From assembly GCA_021775655.1 (NCBI GenBank), contig JAJFHK010000187.1, positions 1 to 9,395 on the forward strand: 9,395 bases of DNA, read 5' to 3'. The position numbers were made by a program, and so were the translations under genes. Positions within the stretch are counted from its first letter, which is position 1. Every line of letters starts with the position of its first letter. The notes under the pieces were generated by a model that was not told where the DNA came from, made no database searches, and saw only the letters and a program-made list of their open reading frames with translations. Origin of the DNA: Filomicrobium sp. Lineage in GTDB: Bacteria > Pseudomonadota > Alphaproteobacteria > Rhizobiales > Hyphomicrobiaceae. This document shows positions 1-7,395 of the stretch, piece by piece.

Positions 1-971
1 GCAGCCGCCGTCGCCTTGTCGGATTTCTGGACACCCGACCAGTCACGCTTCACTCCGATCCACAACAAGAATGGAGATGCCACAAAGATCGATGACCACG
101 TGCCGATGATGATGCCAAACAGCATAGCGAAGGCAAAACCCTTGATGACTTCCGTGCCAAACACGTAGATCGCCCCGACCGCAAGCAGCGTGGTTCCCGA
201 CGTCAGCACCGTGCGTGACATAGTCTCGTTGATCGACAGGTTCATCAACTCATCTAGCGCCATCTTCTTGTAGCGTCGCAGGTTCTCGCGAATACGGTCG
301 AACACCACCACGGTATCGTTGATTGAGTAGCCAGCCAGCGTCAGCAGCGCTGCAACTTCACTCAAGCCAAAATCCAAATTGAGCAGGCTGAAAACGCCGA
401 GCGTAATGGTGATATCGTGCACTGTTGCGATGATAGCGGCAACCGCGAACTGCCACTCAAACCGAAACCAGATGTAGAGGAGGATGCCGAGCATGGCGAA
501 CGTGACCGCCAAAACACCCGCCCACTGGAGTTCACCTGAAACGGCAGAACCCACGACCTCTTGCCTGCGGATCTCAATACCCTCACCAAGCGCATCCTGA
601 ACCTTTTGAGCCGCTGCTTGCTGCGCACGCTCCGCATCGACGTCCTCTGTCGCAGGCTGTTGCTCGACCCTGATCAGCGCATCGCTAACCTTATCGAGCT
701 GCTGAATCTGAACGTCACCAAGTCCCAGTCCTCCAATCCGTTGACGCAGTTCGCCAATATCGAGAACGCCTGGTTTCCCATCGGCTTGCTCTTTGGCCTG
801 GATCTCGAACAGCGACCCGCCCTTGAAGTCGATACCAAAGTTGAGCCCGTGAACCGCCAGAAGTGCAATCGAAGCCAAGAAAACCCCGACCGTAATCGAC
901 ACACACGTGCTCCGCGCGCCCATGATCGGAAAGATTTTCTTGTGCGGCCAAAAGTCGACGCCTGTGAACAT
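1..971 (-). CDS. secF: Protein translocase subunit SecF (3' end cut by window edge)
   Basis: SecF is the inner-membrane partner of SecD; together they use the proton gradient to help the SecYEG/SecA translocon finish export. Translating the minus strand from ATG at 971 gives 323 residues with no stop before the left edge, so only a short C-terminal tail should be missing. Visible features are a first membrane helix (about residues 22-41), the D1-type motif NFGIDFKGGSLFEIQ (44-58), a periplasmic segment (about 60-145), and a C-terminal block of five hydrophobic segments carrying the signature GYSINDTVVVFDRIREN (214-230), whose Asp219 lies in the conserved helix. The start is supported by an AAGGA ribosome binding site at 979-983, 7 nt upstream. 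The gene follows secD after 24 bp, so the two are almost certainly co-transcribed. Family assignment is secure. Confidence 0.96.
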   Translation of the reverse strand, partial: MFTGVDFWPHKKIFPIMGARSTCVSITVGVFLASIALLAVHGLNFGIDFKGGSLFEIQAKEQADGKPGVLDIGELRQRIGGLGLGDVQIQQLDKVSDALIRVEQQPATEDVDAERAQQAAAQKVQDALGEGIEIRRQEVVGSAVSGELQWAGVLAVTFAMLGILLYIWFRFEWQFAVAAIIATVHDITITLGVFSLLNLDFGLSEVAALLTLAGYSINDTVVVFDRIRENLRRYKKMALDELMNLSINETMSRTVLTSGTTLLAVGAIYVFGTEVIKGFAFAMLFGIIIGTWSSIFVASPFLLWIGVKRDWSGVQKSDKATAA

Positions 972-995
972 TGGCTTGTCCTTATATACTTTTGA

Positions 996-2633
996 TTAGA
1001 GCGGCGCCGGAATCTTACGGGTCTTCTGACGATCGACCCATGTAACCACCATGAGACGAGTGACGAGAAACGCCGTAAATACCGTGGCAAAGATGCCGAG
1101 CGACAAAGTCACTGCAAAGCCGCGAATTGGCCCGGCCCCAAGCCAGAACATCACGATTGCAGCAATCAGCGTCGTTAAGTTGGAGTCGATGATGGTTGCA
1201 AACGCGCGCGAGAAGCCGCTGTCGATCGCCGAAATCGGCTGCTTGCCGTTCCGCATCTCTTCGCGGATACGCTCATAGATCAGCACGTTAGCATCAACCG
1301 CCATGCCGACCGTCAGGATAAGACCTGCGATACCCGGCAGCGTCAGCGTTGAGCCGATCGCCGACATGGTACCGATGATAAGCAGCAGGTTCACAATCAC
1401 GGCCAGCAGAGCAAAGCCGCCGAATAGGCCGTAGGCGAAGAACATGAAGCCCGCGACCCCTATACCGCCGACAAGCGCCGCCATTTCGCCAGCTTCAATA
1501 GAATCGTGCCCCAGTGACGGTCCAACGGTGCGCTCTTCAATAATCGTAAGCGTTGTCGGCAAAGCACCCGACCGCAACTGCACGGCCAAGTTATTCGCCT
1601 CCTCTACCGAGAAGTTGCCGGAGATCTGACCCGACCCGCCGAGGATCGGTTCGCGGATGACCGGTGCCGAGACGATATTAATGTCCCGTTTTCCGTCGAT
1701 CACACCGTTATCGAGTACGATGGCGAACGGGCGACCGACGTTCTCGGCGGAGAATTTTCCAAACTGGCGGGCGGCCTTCTGATTGAACCGGAAGGCAATG
1801 ATGGGCTCATTGGTATTCTGGTCAAAGCCCGGCTGTGCGTCGACGAGATCCTCTCCGTAAACGACGGGTGTCTCTTTAATGACAAGCTCACGGGAGGGGT
1901 CTTCCAGTTCCGGATAGACGACGTAGCCAATCGGCGTCCGCGTCTGACGGGCTTCTTCCCCGCTCAAAGTGTCGTGCACAGCGTGAAACGTCAGTCGCGC
2001 GGTCTGACCAATCAACTTTTTGAGCGTCGTGGTATCGTCGAATCCGGGCACCTGGACAAGTATTCGGGCAGCACCTTGGCGAACGATCAAGGGGTCGACG
2101 TTCCCAAGTGAGTCAATTCGCCGGCGAATGACTTCGATGGCGGCCCCCGCGGCATGCGTAAGCCGCTCCGTCATGCCAGCCGCTGTCGGTCCAACTTGTA
2201 TTGAACCATCAGAATTTTGTGTTACCTCAAGGTCGTAACCTGACGTCCCCACCAGCGCGTTGCCAAGCGGCTGCGGCAATTGACGCAGAACGCGCAACGC
2301 GTCTTCGGCCTTCGCCTCATCGATGAGCTTCACCAGCCAGCCACCAGCGGACTTCTGAAGCCGATGTTTGATCCTGGCGTCAAGAAGCTGTTTTCGGACA
2401 TCGCCTCGCAAGGATTTCAGCCAATCCTTACGCAATTCTTCAGCGTCCATCTGCAAAAGCAGGTGGGCACCCCCCTTAAGGTCAAGACCGAGTTTCAATT
2501 GGCTGCTCGGCAGAAACCCCGGCCAGTAATTCTTCAGCGTGCCCTCAGACAAGAGATTGGGTAACGTCGCTACAACGCCCCACAGGCAGACAAGTGCCAC
2601 GATTGCAATCTTGAAACGGCTGAAATGCAGCAT
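996..2633 (-). CDS. secD: Protein translocase subunit SecD
   Basis: SecD is a six-pass inner-membrane protein with a large periplasmic domain that acts with SecF to drive late steps of Sec-dependent export. From ATG at 2633 the protein has 545 residues, beginning MLHFSRFK. Visible are a first membrane helix (about 7-25), the conserved motif LGLDLKGGAHLLLQ (48-61), a long periplasmic P1 region (about 65-365), the conserved stretch ERTVGPSLGHDSI (367-379), and five further hydrophobic segments containing GMAVDANVLIYERIREE (443-459) with its conserved Asp447. An in-frame GTG at 2645 would add four residues. I prefer the ATG because relatives commonly begin near this point and an AGGG motif lies 4 nt before it; the GTG also has a weak GAG motif and cannot be excluded. 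It lies 123 bp downstream of yajC and 24 bp upstream of secF. Confidence 0.96.
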   Translation of the reverse strand: MLHFSRFKIAIVALVCLWGVVATLPNLLSEGTLKNYWPGFLPSSQLKLGLDLKGGAHLLLQMDAEELRKDWLKSLRGDVRKQLLDARIKHRLQKSAGGWLVKLIDEAKAEDALRVLRQLPQPLGNALVGTSGYDLEVTQNSDGSIQVGPTAAGMTERLTHAAGAAIEVIRRRIDSLGNVDPLIVRQGAARILVQVPGFDDTTTLKKLIGQTARLTFHAVHDTLSGEEARQTRTPIGYVVYPELEDPSRELVIKETPVVYGEDLVDAQPGFDQNTNEPIIAFRFNQKAARQFGKFSAENVGRPFAIVLDNGVIDGKRDINIVSAPVIREPILGGSGQISGNFSVEEANNLAVQLRSGALPTTLTIIEERTVGPSLGHDSIEAGEMAALVGGIGVAGFMFFAYGLFGGFALLAVIVNLLLIIGTMSAIGSTLTLPGIAGLILTVGMAVDANVLIYERIREEMRNGKQPISAIDSGFSRAFATIIDSNLTTLIAAIVMFWLGAGPIRGFAVTLSLGIFATVFTAFLVTRLMVVTWVDRQKTRKIPAPL

Positions 2634-2706
2634 TGAGCCCTGCACACTTTCTCTAAATTATGGAACCAATCCGGTGGCGATGAAGTCACAGGGAGGGAAC
2701 CTATGC

Positions 2707-2720
2707 CCCGGCACCCCGGG
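2707..2720. repeat. Small GC hairpin in the yajC-secD gap
   Basis: CCCGG (2707-2711) and CCGGG (2716-2720) form a perfect 5-bp stem with a 4-nt loop. On the minus-strand transcript no U tract follows, so it does not look like an intrinsic terminator. It could be an RNA processing or stabilising element between yajC and secD, or chance in a GC-rich gap. No other structure stands out between 2634 and 2756. Confidence 0.3.
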
Positions 2721-2756
2721 AGCTATCGCCCCTCTCCCCAAAAGTTCGAATTCTAC

Positions 2757-3089
2757 TTATGACTGGTCTTTGACCGGCTCACCTTTTGAGCGCACGTCCA
2801 TCAGTGTCGACTTCAGCACGCGCACTTTCATCTGGTCGCTGAGCTCGACCTCAACCTCGTCCGAACTATCTGGAACCTTCGTCACGCGCCCAACAAAGCC
2901 GCCCGACGTCACAACCGTATCTCCGCGGCGCACCTTCGAGATCAGCTCCTGGTGCTCTTTGGCGCGTTGCTGCTGGGGGCGGATCAACAGGAGATAAAAG
3001 ATCCCCACCATGAGCAGCATCGGGAGCAGCACGCCGAGGCCACCAAGAGGATCGGCCTGGGCCGGCACATATGCGGGAATAATCAACAT
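2757..3089 (-). CDS. yajC: Sec translocon accessory protein YajC
   Basis: YajC is a small single-pass inner-membrane protein that co-purifies with SecDF and the YidC/SecYEG holotranslocon. The 110-residue product has a single membrane helix (about 16-36) followed directly by the hallmark LLIRPQQQRAKEHQEL (34-49), then a cytoplasmic domain with GDTVVTSGGFVGRV (56-69). Length and layout are normal for the family. ATG at 3089 is the only canonical start before an upstream in-frame stop. Its ribosome binding site is imperfect: an AAGGA lies about 14 nt upstream and a bare AGG only 3 nt upstream, so translation initiation may be weak. It is the first gene of the yajC-secD-secF run and is transcribed away from the DUF815 ATPase gene. 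Confidence 0.95.
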   Translation of the reverse strand: MLIIPAYVPAQADPLGGLGVLLPMLLMVGIFYLLLIRPQQQRAKEHQELISKVRRGDTVVTSGGFVGRVTKVPDSSDEVEVELSDQMKVRVLKSTLMDVRSKGEPVKDQS

Positions 3090-3385
3090 CGCCTGTAATC
3101 GCGTCCTTATACTTCAATTGAGGGTTGAACCAGCGTTCCAGAACAGCGAATACGAAGCTTCGCGCCGGGCTGCAAGCCCCGCTCTGAAGGGCTCGCCGCT
3201 CAGTCCACTAAGATGCGTGCGTTATCGAGCCGGAATATAGGCTGAAGGGGGCACAATGCAACAGAAGCACGCGGCCGCAGAGTCGCATGAGTCAGCCAGT
3301 CACTGGAAGCCCTGGCCACCGAGACCTTCAGCACGCTAAGTAAACTCATCCACTGACAAAACAATCGAGAGTCCAGACAATCCCC
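3090..3385. promoter_or_regulatory. Divergent intergenic region between yajC and the DUF815 ATPase gene
   Basis: This stretch of about 300 bases holds no convincing coding frame, tRNA or repeat. Because the flanking genes diverge, it must carry promoters for both. A reasonable candidate exists only for the yajC side (listed separately). It overlaps a short GC hairpin, GGGCT (3167-3171) and AGCCC (3175-3179), and lies beside the palindrome CGAAGCTTCG (3153-3162). I could not pick out a convincing promoter or ribosome binding site for the plus-strand gene. Confidence 0.5.
3147..3175 (-). promoter_or_regulatory. Candidate promoter for yajC-secD-secF
   Basis: On the minus strand a TTGCAG box (3170-3175) is followed after 17 bp by TATTCG (3147-3152), resembling housekeeping sigma -35 and -10 elements. 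This would start the transcript near 3140 and leave a leader of about 50 nt before yajC. The match is partial and the call rests on pattern alone. Confidence 0.3.
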
Positions 3386-4276
3386 ATGGCCGAGAAGCCC
3401 CTTCCCGACGACAAGACCGAAAATTCGCTAGCCCGAATCGCAGCCGCCCTTGAGCGAATGAGCCCTGAACCACCCCCCTTGCCGGTCTTTGCGGCCGCTG
3501 AAGCCTTTGTATGGCGCCCCGACGCGGAAACCTTCGCTCCGATTCACAAAATCAACCGCATACCTCTGAAGCTCCTCAAAGGGCTCGACCGCTCAGCCGA
3601 ACAGTTGGTTGCTAATACCGAGCGGTTCGCCGCTGGCCTTCCCGCCAACAACGCCCTCCTGTGGGGCGCACGCGGCATGGGCAAATCCTCGCTCGTGAAG
3701 GCCTGCCATGCAGAAGTCAGCCAGTTCGCGGCAAAAATGGGTTATCTCGGCCTAAAGCTTGTCGAGATTCACCGCGAGGACATCGAAACGCTCCCGCGCT
3801 GTCTCGCTAATATGCGCGAGTCCGATTGCCGCTTCATCGTATTTTGCGACGATCTCTCGTTTGATCGCGACGACACTTCCTACAAGTCCCTAAAGGCCGT
3901 CCTGGAAGGCGGAATCGAAGGCCGTCCGGACAACGTAATTTTCTACGCCACCTCGAACCGGCGCCACCTAATGCCCCGCGACATGATTGAAAACGAGCGC
4001 TCTACCGCCATCAATCCGTCCGAAGCGGTTGAAGAAAAAGTGTCACTTTCAGACCGGTTCGGGCTCTGGTTGGGCTTCCATAACGCCAGCCAGGACCAAT
4101 ATCTCGAGATGGTGAACAGCTACGCCGATCATTTCAGTTTGCGGATTGACCCCGATGATCTGCGTCGCGAAGCGCTCGAATGGGCCATGACCCGAGGCGC
4201 CCGCTCTGGCCGTGTCGCATGGCAATACATTCAGGATCTGGCCGGGCGCCTCGGCCGCAATTTGGACATCGGGTGA
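3386..4276 (+). CDS. DUF815-family AAA-type ATPase
   Basis: This is a predicted cytoplasmic P-loop ATPase of 296 residues, typical of the DUF815 (COG2607) family; its cellular role is not established. Visible features are an N-terminal region with LARIAAALERM (15-25), the Walker A motif GARGMGKS (94-101), a Walker B-like IVFCDD (151-156), a sensor-1-like YATSNRRHL (187-195), the family stretch VSLSDRFGLWLGF (219-231) with an arginine that could act as the finger residue, and a C-terminal helical lid with TRGARSGRVAWQY (269-281), likely containing sensor 2. There are no membrane segments. The start at ATG 3386 lacks a good ribosome binding site; the next in-frame Met is residue 25, which would remove a variable N-terminus but leave the ATPase core whole. 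It is divergent from yajC and no terminator is evident downstream. Confidence 0.9.
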   Translation: MAEKPLPDDKTENSLARIAAALERMSPEPPPLPVFAAAEAFVWRPDAETFAPIHKINRIPLKLLKGLDRSAEQLVANTERFAAGLPANNALLWGARGMGKSSLVKACHAEVSQFAAKMGYLGLKLVEIHREDIETLPRCLANMRESDCRFIVFCDDLSFDRDDTSYKSLKAVLEGGIEGRPDNVIFYATSNRRHLMPRDMIENERSTAINPSEAVEEKVSLSDRFGLWLGFHNASQDQYLEMVNSYADHFSLRIDPDDLRREALEWAMTRGARSGRVAWQYIQDLAGRLGRNLDIG

Positions 4277-4361
4277 ATCGAAATTAACGAGGCTGGAAAA
4301 AGTCTTACACGGACATATTGAGGTTACAGTTGCGCTTGGTTAAGAATTTTCACGTATTTGT

Positions 4362-4378
4362 AACGAGATAGAACGAGA
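4362..4378. repeat. Heptamer direct repeat AACGAGA x2
   Basis: AACGAGA occurs at 4362-4368 and again at 4372-4378, a 10-bp repeat distance or about one helical turn. It lies 108 bp or more upstream of the L,D-transpeptidase start. Such spacing suits tandem binding of a dimeric regulator, but two copies of a 7-mer may be chance. Confidence 0.35.
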
Positions 4379-4440
4379 CATTCCTTTCTGCCCTGAAGAG
4401 ATTCCAGGCGCGACGGGTTGTCAGAACACATCGGAATTTG

Positions 4441-4464
4441 CGACACTCTAAGGGTCAAGTGTCG
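4441..4464. repeat. Perfect inverted repeat upstream of the L,D-transpeptidase gene
   Basis: CGACACT (4441-4447) and AGTGTCG (4458-4464) are exact reverse complements separated by 10 bp. The element ends 21 bp before the start codon at 4486 and 7 bp before the GAGG ribosome binding site (4472-4475). It could be a dimeric repressor operator or, if transcribed, a leader hairpin affecting translation. No T tract follows, so it is not an intrinsic terminator. Confidence 0.6.
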
Positions 4465-4485
4465 TTGTTATGAGGCAAATATCAC

Positions 4486-6477
4486 ATGCGTATCTCCCAT
4501 GCTTTTCTGACGACAGCCATCGTATTGGCTGGCCTCACATCCGCTGAGGCTCGAGAAAACATCACCGACGGCGACCTCTCCCGGTCCGATGCGCAGCATA
4601 CTGCCGCAGTTATCCCAGCCAATCCGTGGGCCGCCGGCAAGCCCCTTCAGACACGCATTCTGAAGATCATTACATCGCGAAAAATGAAAACTCGCGACGC
4701 TGACCTGTCCGACCGGTTGGACGAACTCGGCACAGTATACGCTGCCGATTTCAAGGGTCCGCTTTGGCTCAATGACGACCAGCTGTCCGAACGTGCCCAA
4801 AACGCGCTCGCCGAAATGCGTCGCGCAGACGAATGGGGACTCGAACCCGCCGAGTACGATATCGCATTGCCAACTGGCAGCCTCTTCGACGACGCGGAGC
4901 GCGCGCAATTTGAAGTCGGTTTCACTCTCAACTTGCTCAAATACGTCGATCACGCACGCCGTGGCCGCTTCCGCCCGACGGAAATGAGCCTGTGGTACGA
5001 ACGCGCCTCAAACAAGACCGACCATATCGAGCTTCTCCGCCATATCGCACTGACGGATTCTCTCGGCTCCCTCCTGACAGCGCAGCATCCCCAACACGAA
5101 GGCTTCAAGCTACTCCGCAAGGTCTATCTTCAACGCGCCTTCCCGGATCGCTACACCGCCGATTTTGAAAAGGTCATCGACAACAAGCCGAAACCGATTG
5201 TGCTGGACTACGGCAAATCGGTCCGGCGCGGTCAGCGCCATCCGCAAATTTCGAAATTGCGTAACAGGCTGAAGGTACCGGCGGCATCACAAAACGGAGA
5301 CAACCTCTATGACCGTGACTTGATGAACGCTGTCAATAGCTTCATGCGCACTCAGGGTTGGCGACGCAAGCACGTCTACGACGACAAAGTGCGCAAAGCC
5401 CTCAACGAAGCCAACGGCACCCAAGCACGTTCGAAGAAGCAGCGCGTCACCACCATTGATCTCGTTGCCAATATGGAAAAGTGGCGCTGGCTACCGCGCG
5501 AACTTGGCGACATGTATGTATGGAACAACCTGCCGACCTACAAAACGCAGATCATCAAGAACGACCGCGTTATCCACGAAGAGCGCATTATTATCGGCAA
5601 GACCAAGACACAAACACCGGTCTTTTCCGACACCATGACTCACGTCGTTTTCAAGCCTCAGTGGGGCGTACCCAGCTCGATCAAGGTGAAAAGCCTGTTG
5701 CCGCGACTGGCATCCGGAGACCTTGATGTGCTACGCCGCCGCGGCATGCGCATTCAATACGGCGAAGACAAAGTCGTCAGCCCCAGCAAATTCAATTGGA
5801 GCCGCACCGACATCAATACGATCCCGATCGTGATGGGCGCAGGCAGCTCCAATCCGCTCGGCCGCGTTAAGTTCATGTTCCCCAACCACCATTCCGTATA
5901 CATGCACGACACGCCTGACCGTCACCTGTTCAAAAACTCCGAACGTCTCTTCAGCCACGGCTGCATCCGCGTGCGTGACCCCATTCGTTTTGCAGAAGTC
6001 ATTCTGGGCGAGACGACGAACTGGACCGATAAGAAGGTAAAGGCCCATCTCGCACGTCGGGCAAAGGACAACAATCGCATTGATCTCGACCAGTCGGTCA
6101 GCGTCCACAACACTTACTTCACCGTTATTGCCAGCCGCGACGGCAAACTCGAAACGCTTCCAGACATCTACGGCCACGACAAGCGGATCAAACAGGCGCT
6201 CGCCGGTAAATCGCTACGCGCCATTGCATCGAATGACCCCGCCCGCATTCAAAAACGCGAAATCGCACAACTGGCAAAAGCCCCGCCAATCTACCGGGTC
6301 AGCACCGAGTCCCGCGTCGCAGAGTCGGATTCATTCGGTTACTATCAACCGTTCGGACTTGGCGGACCCAGCTACTACGCTGCTCCTAAGCCCAAGAAAA
6401 AGAAGTACTACAAGAAAAAGAAGAAGGCTCATAACTGGTCCCTGAACTCATACCAGAATTACTTCCAGGGCAACTAA
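4486..6477 (+). CDS. YcbB-type murein L,D-transpeptidase, secreted
   Basis: Enzymes of this family cross-link peptidoglycan between two diaminopimelate residues (3-3 links) in the periplasm, using a catalytic cysteine. The 663-residue product starts with a signal peptide (about 1-22, cleavage likely near SAEA). An N-terminal scaffold region (about 70-235) includes LWLNDDQLSERAQNAL (93-108). A degenerate peptidoglycan-binding segment (about 244-308) precedes the YkuD catalytic domain (about 341-510). The active-site block has YMHDTPD (472-478) with His474 and FSHGCIRVRDP (489-499) with catalytic Cys493 and Arg495, so it should be active. The C-terminus is odd: Tyr/Gly-rich, then lysine-rich (635-648), ending in an aromatic stretch. 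A GAGG site lies 10 nt before the ATG. An inverted repeat lies just upstream and a terminator downstream. It is a single-gene unit. Its catalytic class is secure; closeness to E. coli LdtD (YcbB) is inferred from architecture. Confidence 0.93.
   Translation: MRISHAFLTTAIVLAGLTSAEARENITDGDLSRSDAQHTAAVIPANPWAAGKPLQTRILKIITSRKMKTRDADLSDRLDELGTVYAADFKGPLWLNDDQLSERAQNALAEMRRADEWGLEPAEYDIALPTGSLFDDAERAQFEVGFTLNLLKYVDHARRGRFRPTEMSLWYERASNKTDHIELLRHIALTDSLGSLLTAQHPQHEGFKLLRKVYLQRAFPDRYTADFEKVIDNKPKPIVLDYGKSVRRGQRHPQISKLRNRLKVPAASQNGDNLYDRDLMNAVNSFMRTQGWRRKHVYDDKVRKALNEANGTQARSKKQRVTTIDLVANMEKWRWLPRELGDMYVWNNLPTYKTQIIKNDRVIHEERIIIGKTKTQTPVFSDTMTHVVFKPQWGVPSSIKVKSLLPRLASGDLDVLRRRGMRIQYGEDKVVSPSKFNWSRTDINTIPIVMGAGSSNPLGRVKFMFPNHHSVYMHDTPDRHLFKNSERLFSHGCIRVRDPIRFAEVILGETTNWTDKKVKAHLARRAKDNNRIDLDQSVSVHNTYFTVIASRDGKLETLPDIYGHDKRIKQALAGKSLRAIASNDPARIQKREIAQLAKAPPIYRVSTESRVAESDSFGYYQPFGLGGPSYYAAPKPKKKKYYKKKKKAHNWSLNSYQNYFQGN
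6394..6423 (+). repeat. 12-bp direct repeat encoding the lysine tail of the L,D-transpeptidase
   Basis: AAGAAAAAGAAG occurs exactly at 6394-6405 and 6412-6423, separated by TACTAC. The 18-bp period is six codons and encodes two KKKK blocks separated by YY. It probably arose by a short tandem duplication and may vary in copy number by slippage. Confidence 0.85.
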
Positions 6478-6523
6478 GACTCCTTGTCTGACAAACACGC
6501 CAGCTCGCGGCGAAGCGAGACAA

Positions 6524-6555
6524 AAAAAGACCGGTCCAAAAGGGCCGGTCTTTTT
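6524..6555. terminator. Bidirectional intrinsic terminator between the L,D-transpeptidase gene and rpsD
   Basis: A 14-position stem pairs 6524-6537 with 6542-6555 around the loop AAAA. The core is GACCGG/CCGGTC with one wobble-type position, and the outer pairs are A and T tracts. Read on the plus strand, the T run at 6551-6555 follows the GC core; on the minus strand, the A run at 6522-6528 becomes a U tract. It therefore suits termination of both convergent transcripts, 47 bp after the transpeptidase stop and 46 bp after the rpsD stop. Confidence 0.9.
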
Positions 6556-6600
6556 CGTTAGATACAGTTTAGCAGAGGCCAGAGGAAATTCGCCTGTCCG

Positions 6601-7218
6601 TTAGCGCGAATAGAACTCCACCACCAGGTTTGGTTCCATCTGGACCGGATAAGGAACTTCACTAAGTTCTGGTACGCGAAGCAGCTTCGCGGTCAGCTTG
6701 CCGTGGTCGACCTCAAGATAGTCAGGAACATCCCGCTCACCGCTCTGTGTCGCTTCAATAACGAGCGCCATCTGCTTGCCCTTATCGCGCACTTCGACGA
6801 CATCACCGATGCGCACGCGGTAGCTCGGGATCGTTACCCGACGTCCATTGACAGCGACATGACCGTGACTGACGAATTGACGAGCGGCAAACACTGTCGG
6901 TACGAATTTCGAACGATAGACAAGCGCATCAAGGCGGCGCTCCAGCAAACCGATGATTTGTTCTGACGTCGAGCCTTTGAGGCGCGAAGCCTCCTTGTAG
7001 ACGCGCAGGAACTGTTTCTCGGTAATGTTGCCGTAGTAGCCCTTCAGCTTCTGCTTGGCGCGTAGCTGCACGCCGAAGTCGGAAAGCTTACCTTGGCGCC
7101 GGTCACCATGCTGGCCCGGCTTAGATTCACGCTTGTTGACAGGGCTCTTTGGCCGGCCCCAGACGTTCTCGCCCATACGACGGTCGAGCTTATGTTTGGC
7201 GCGGATGCGCTTGGTCAT
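6601..7218 (-). CDS. rpsD: 30S ribosomal protein S4
   Basis: S4 is a primary 16S rRNA-binding protein that nucleates assembly of the 30S body and helps form the mRNA entry channel. The 205-residue product matches the usual length and shows the N-terminal stretch [20 protein letters not shown] (11-30), [20 protein letters not shown] (51-70), the S4 RNA-binding domain around [16 protein letters not shown] (91-106) and [20 protein letters not shown] (115-134), and the conserved end [10 protein letters not shown]. It lacks the zinc-binding N-terminal cysteines found in some S4 proteins. The start is ATG at 7218; the frame stays open upstream but that extension does not resemble S4. A GGAG site lies 9 nt before the start, in a hairpin loop. 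It stands alone rather than in the rpsM-rpsK-rpoA cluster, with its own likely promoter and structured leader. Confidence 0.97.
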   Translation of the reverse strand: MTKRIRAKHKLDRRMGENVWGRPKSPVNKRESKPGQHGDRRQGKLSDFGVQLRAKQKLKGYYGNITEKQFLRVYKEASRLKGSTSEQIIGLLERRLDALVYRSKFVPTVFAARQFVSHGHVAVNGRRVTIPSYRVRIGDVVEVRDKGKQMALVIEATQSGERDVPDYLEVDHGKLTAKLLRVPELSEVPYPVQMEPNLVVEFYSR

Positions 7219-7240
7219 TCGAAAGCACTCCAAGTTTCGA
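7219..7240 (-). promoter_or_regulatory. Hairpin holding the rpsD ribosome binding site
   Basis: On the minus strand TCGAAA (7235-7240) and TTTCGA (7219-7224) form a perfect 6-bp stem. The stem ends at the base directly before the AUG. The 10-nt loop carries the GGAG Shine-Dalgarno motif. Such a hairpin presents the motif in the loop but places a stem against the start codon, so it could tune initiation. A regulatory role is inference. Confidence 0.5.
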
Positions 7241-7259
7241 GTAATTGCGTATTTTTGGA

Positions 7260-7395
7260 GCGCCCCCTCCTCTGCGCCACCCCCCGGAGGAGATAGCGCC
7301 GACAGGCCGGATTCGGTGACCAGCACCCCGAAAAGAGGTGCCACGCCGAAAACTGCCGCGGGTGCGCAAAATACGAAGGCCCCGAATCCGGGGCC
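7260..7395 (-). ncRNA. Candidate structured rpsD leader RNA (hairpins 1-3)
   Basis: If the promoter at 7411-7439 is used, the rpsD mRNA has a leader of about 185 nt with three hairpins before the ribosome-binding-site hairpin. Hairpin 1 pairs 7389-7395 with 7378-7384 (GGCCCCG/CGGGGCC, 7 bp, 4-nt loop). Hairpin 2 pairs 7335-7341 with 7323-7329 (7 pairs, one G-U in the minus-sense RNA only, 5-nt loop). Hairpin 3 pairs 7287-7299 with 7260-7272 (13 positions, one mismatch, two G-U pairs in the minus-sense RNA). The G-U pairs would be A-C mismatches on the plus strand, which favours a minus-strand RNA. I do not recognise it as a known family; S4 autoregulation is a hypothesis. Confidence 0.4.

Noticed and set aside
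561..1090. Overlapping plus- and minus-strand open frames across the secF start
   Set aside because: They are out of frame with the intact SecF reading, which has the family motifs and a good ribosome binding site, so they are shadows.
2707..2720. Intrinsic terminator between yajC and secD
   Set aside because: The stem is only 5 bp and no U tract follows on the minus strand. yajC, secD and secF are normally co-transcribed.
4400..4404. GATTC (GANTC) site as a cell-cycle methylation signal upstream of the L,D-transpeptidase gene
   Set aside because: A single 5-bp match is expected by chance, and no CtrA-type TTAA-N7-TTAA pair was seen nearby.
4468..4953. 161-residue minus-strand open frame
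   Set aside because: It is antisense to the signal peptide and scaffold region of the L,D-transpeptidase, with no motif or ribosome binding site of its own.
5731..6177. 148-residue minus-strand open frame
   Set aside because: It is antisense to the catalytic domain that contains the SHGC active site. The hydrophobic Ala/Val-rich translation is a mirror effect of that gene's codons.
7378..7395. Intrinsic terminator for the exported-protein gene
   Set aside because: The 7-bp GC stem is followed by a broken T-rich stretch on the minus strand, but it lies downstream of the rpsD promoter candidate, so it would also cut rpsD. I list it as leader structure; attenuation remains possible.
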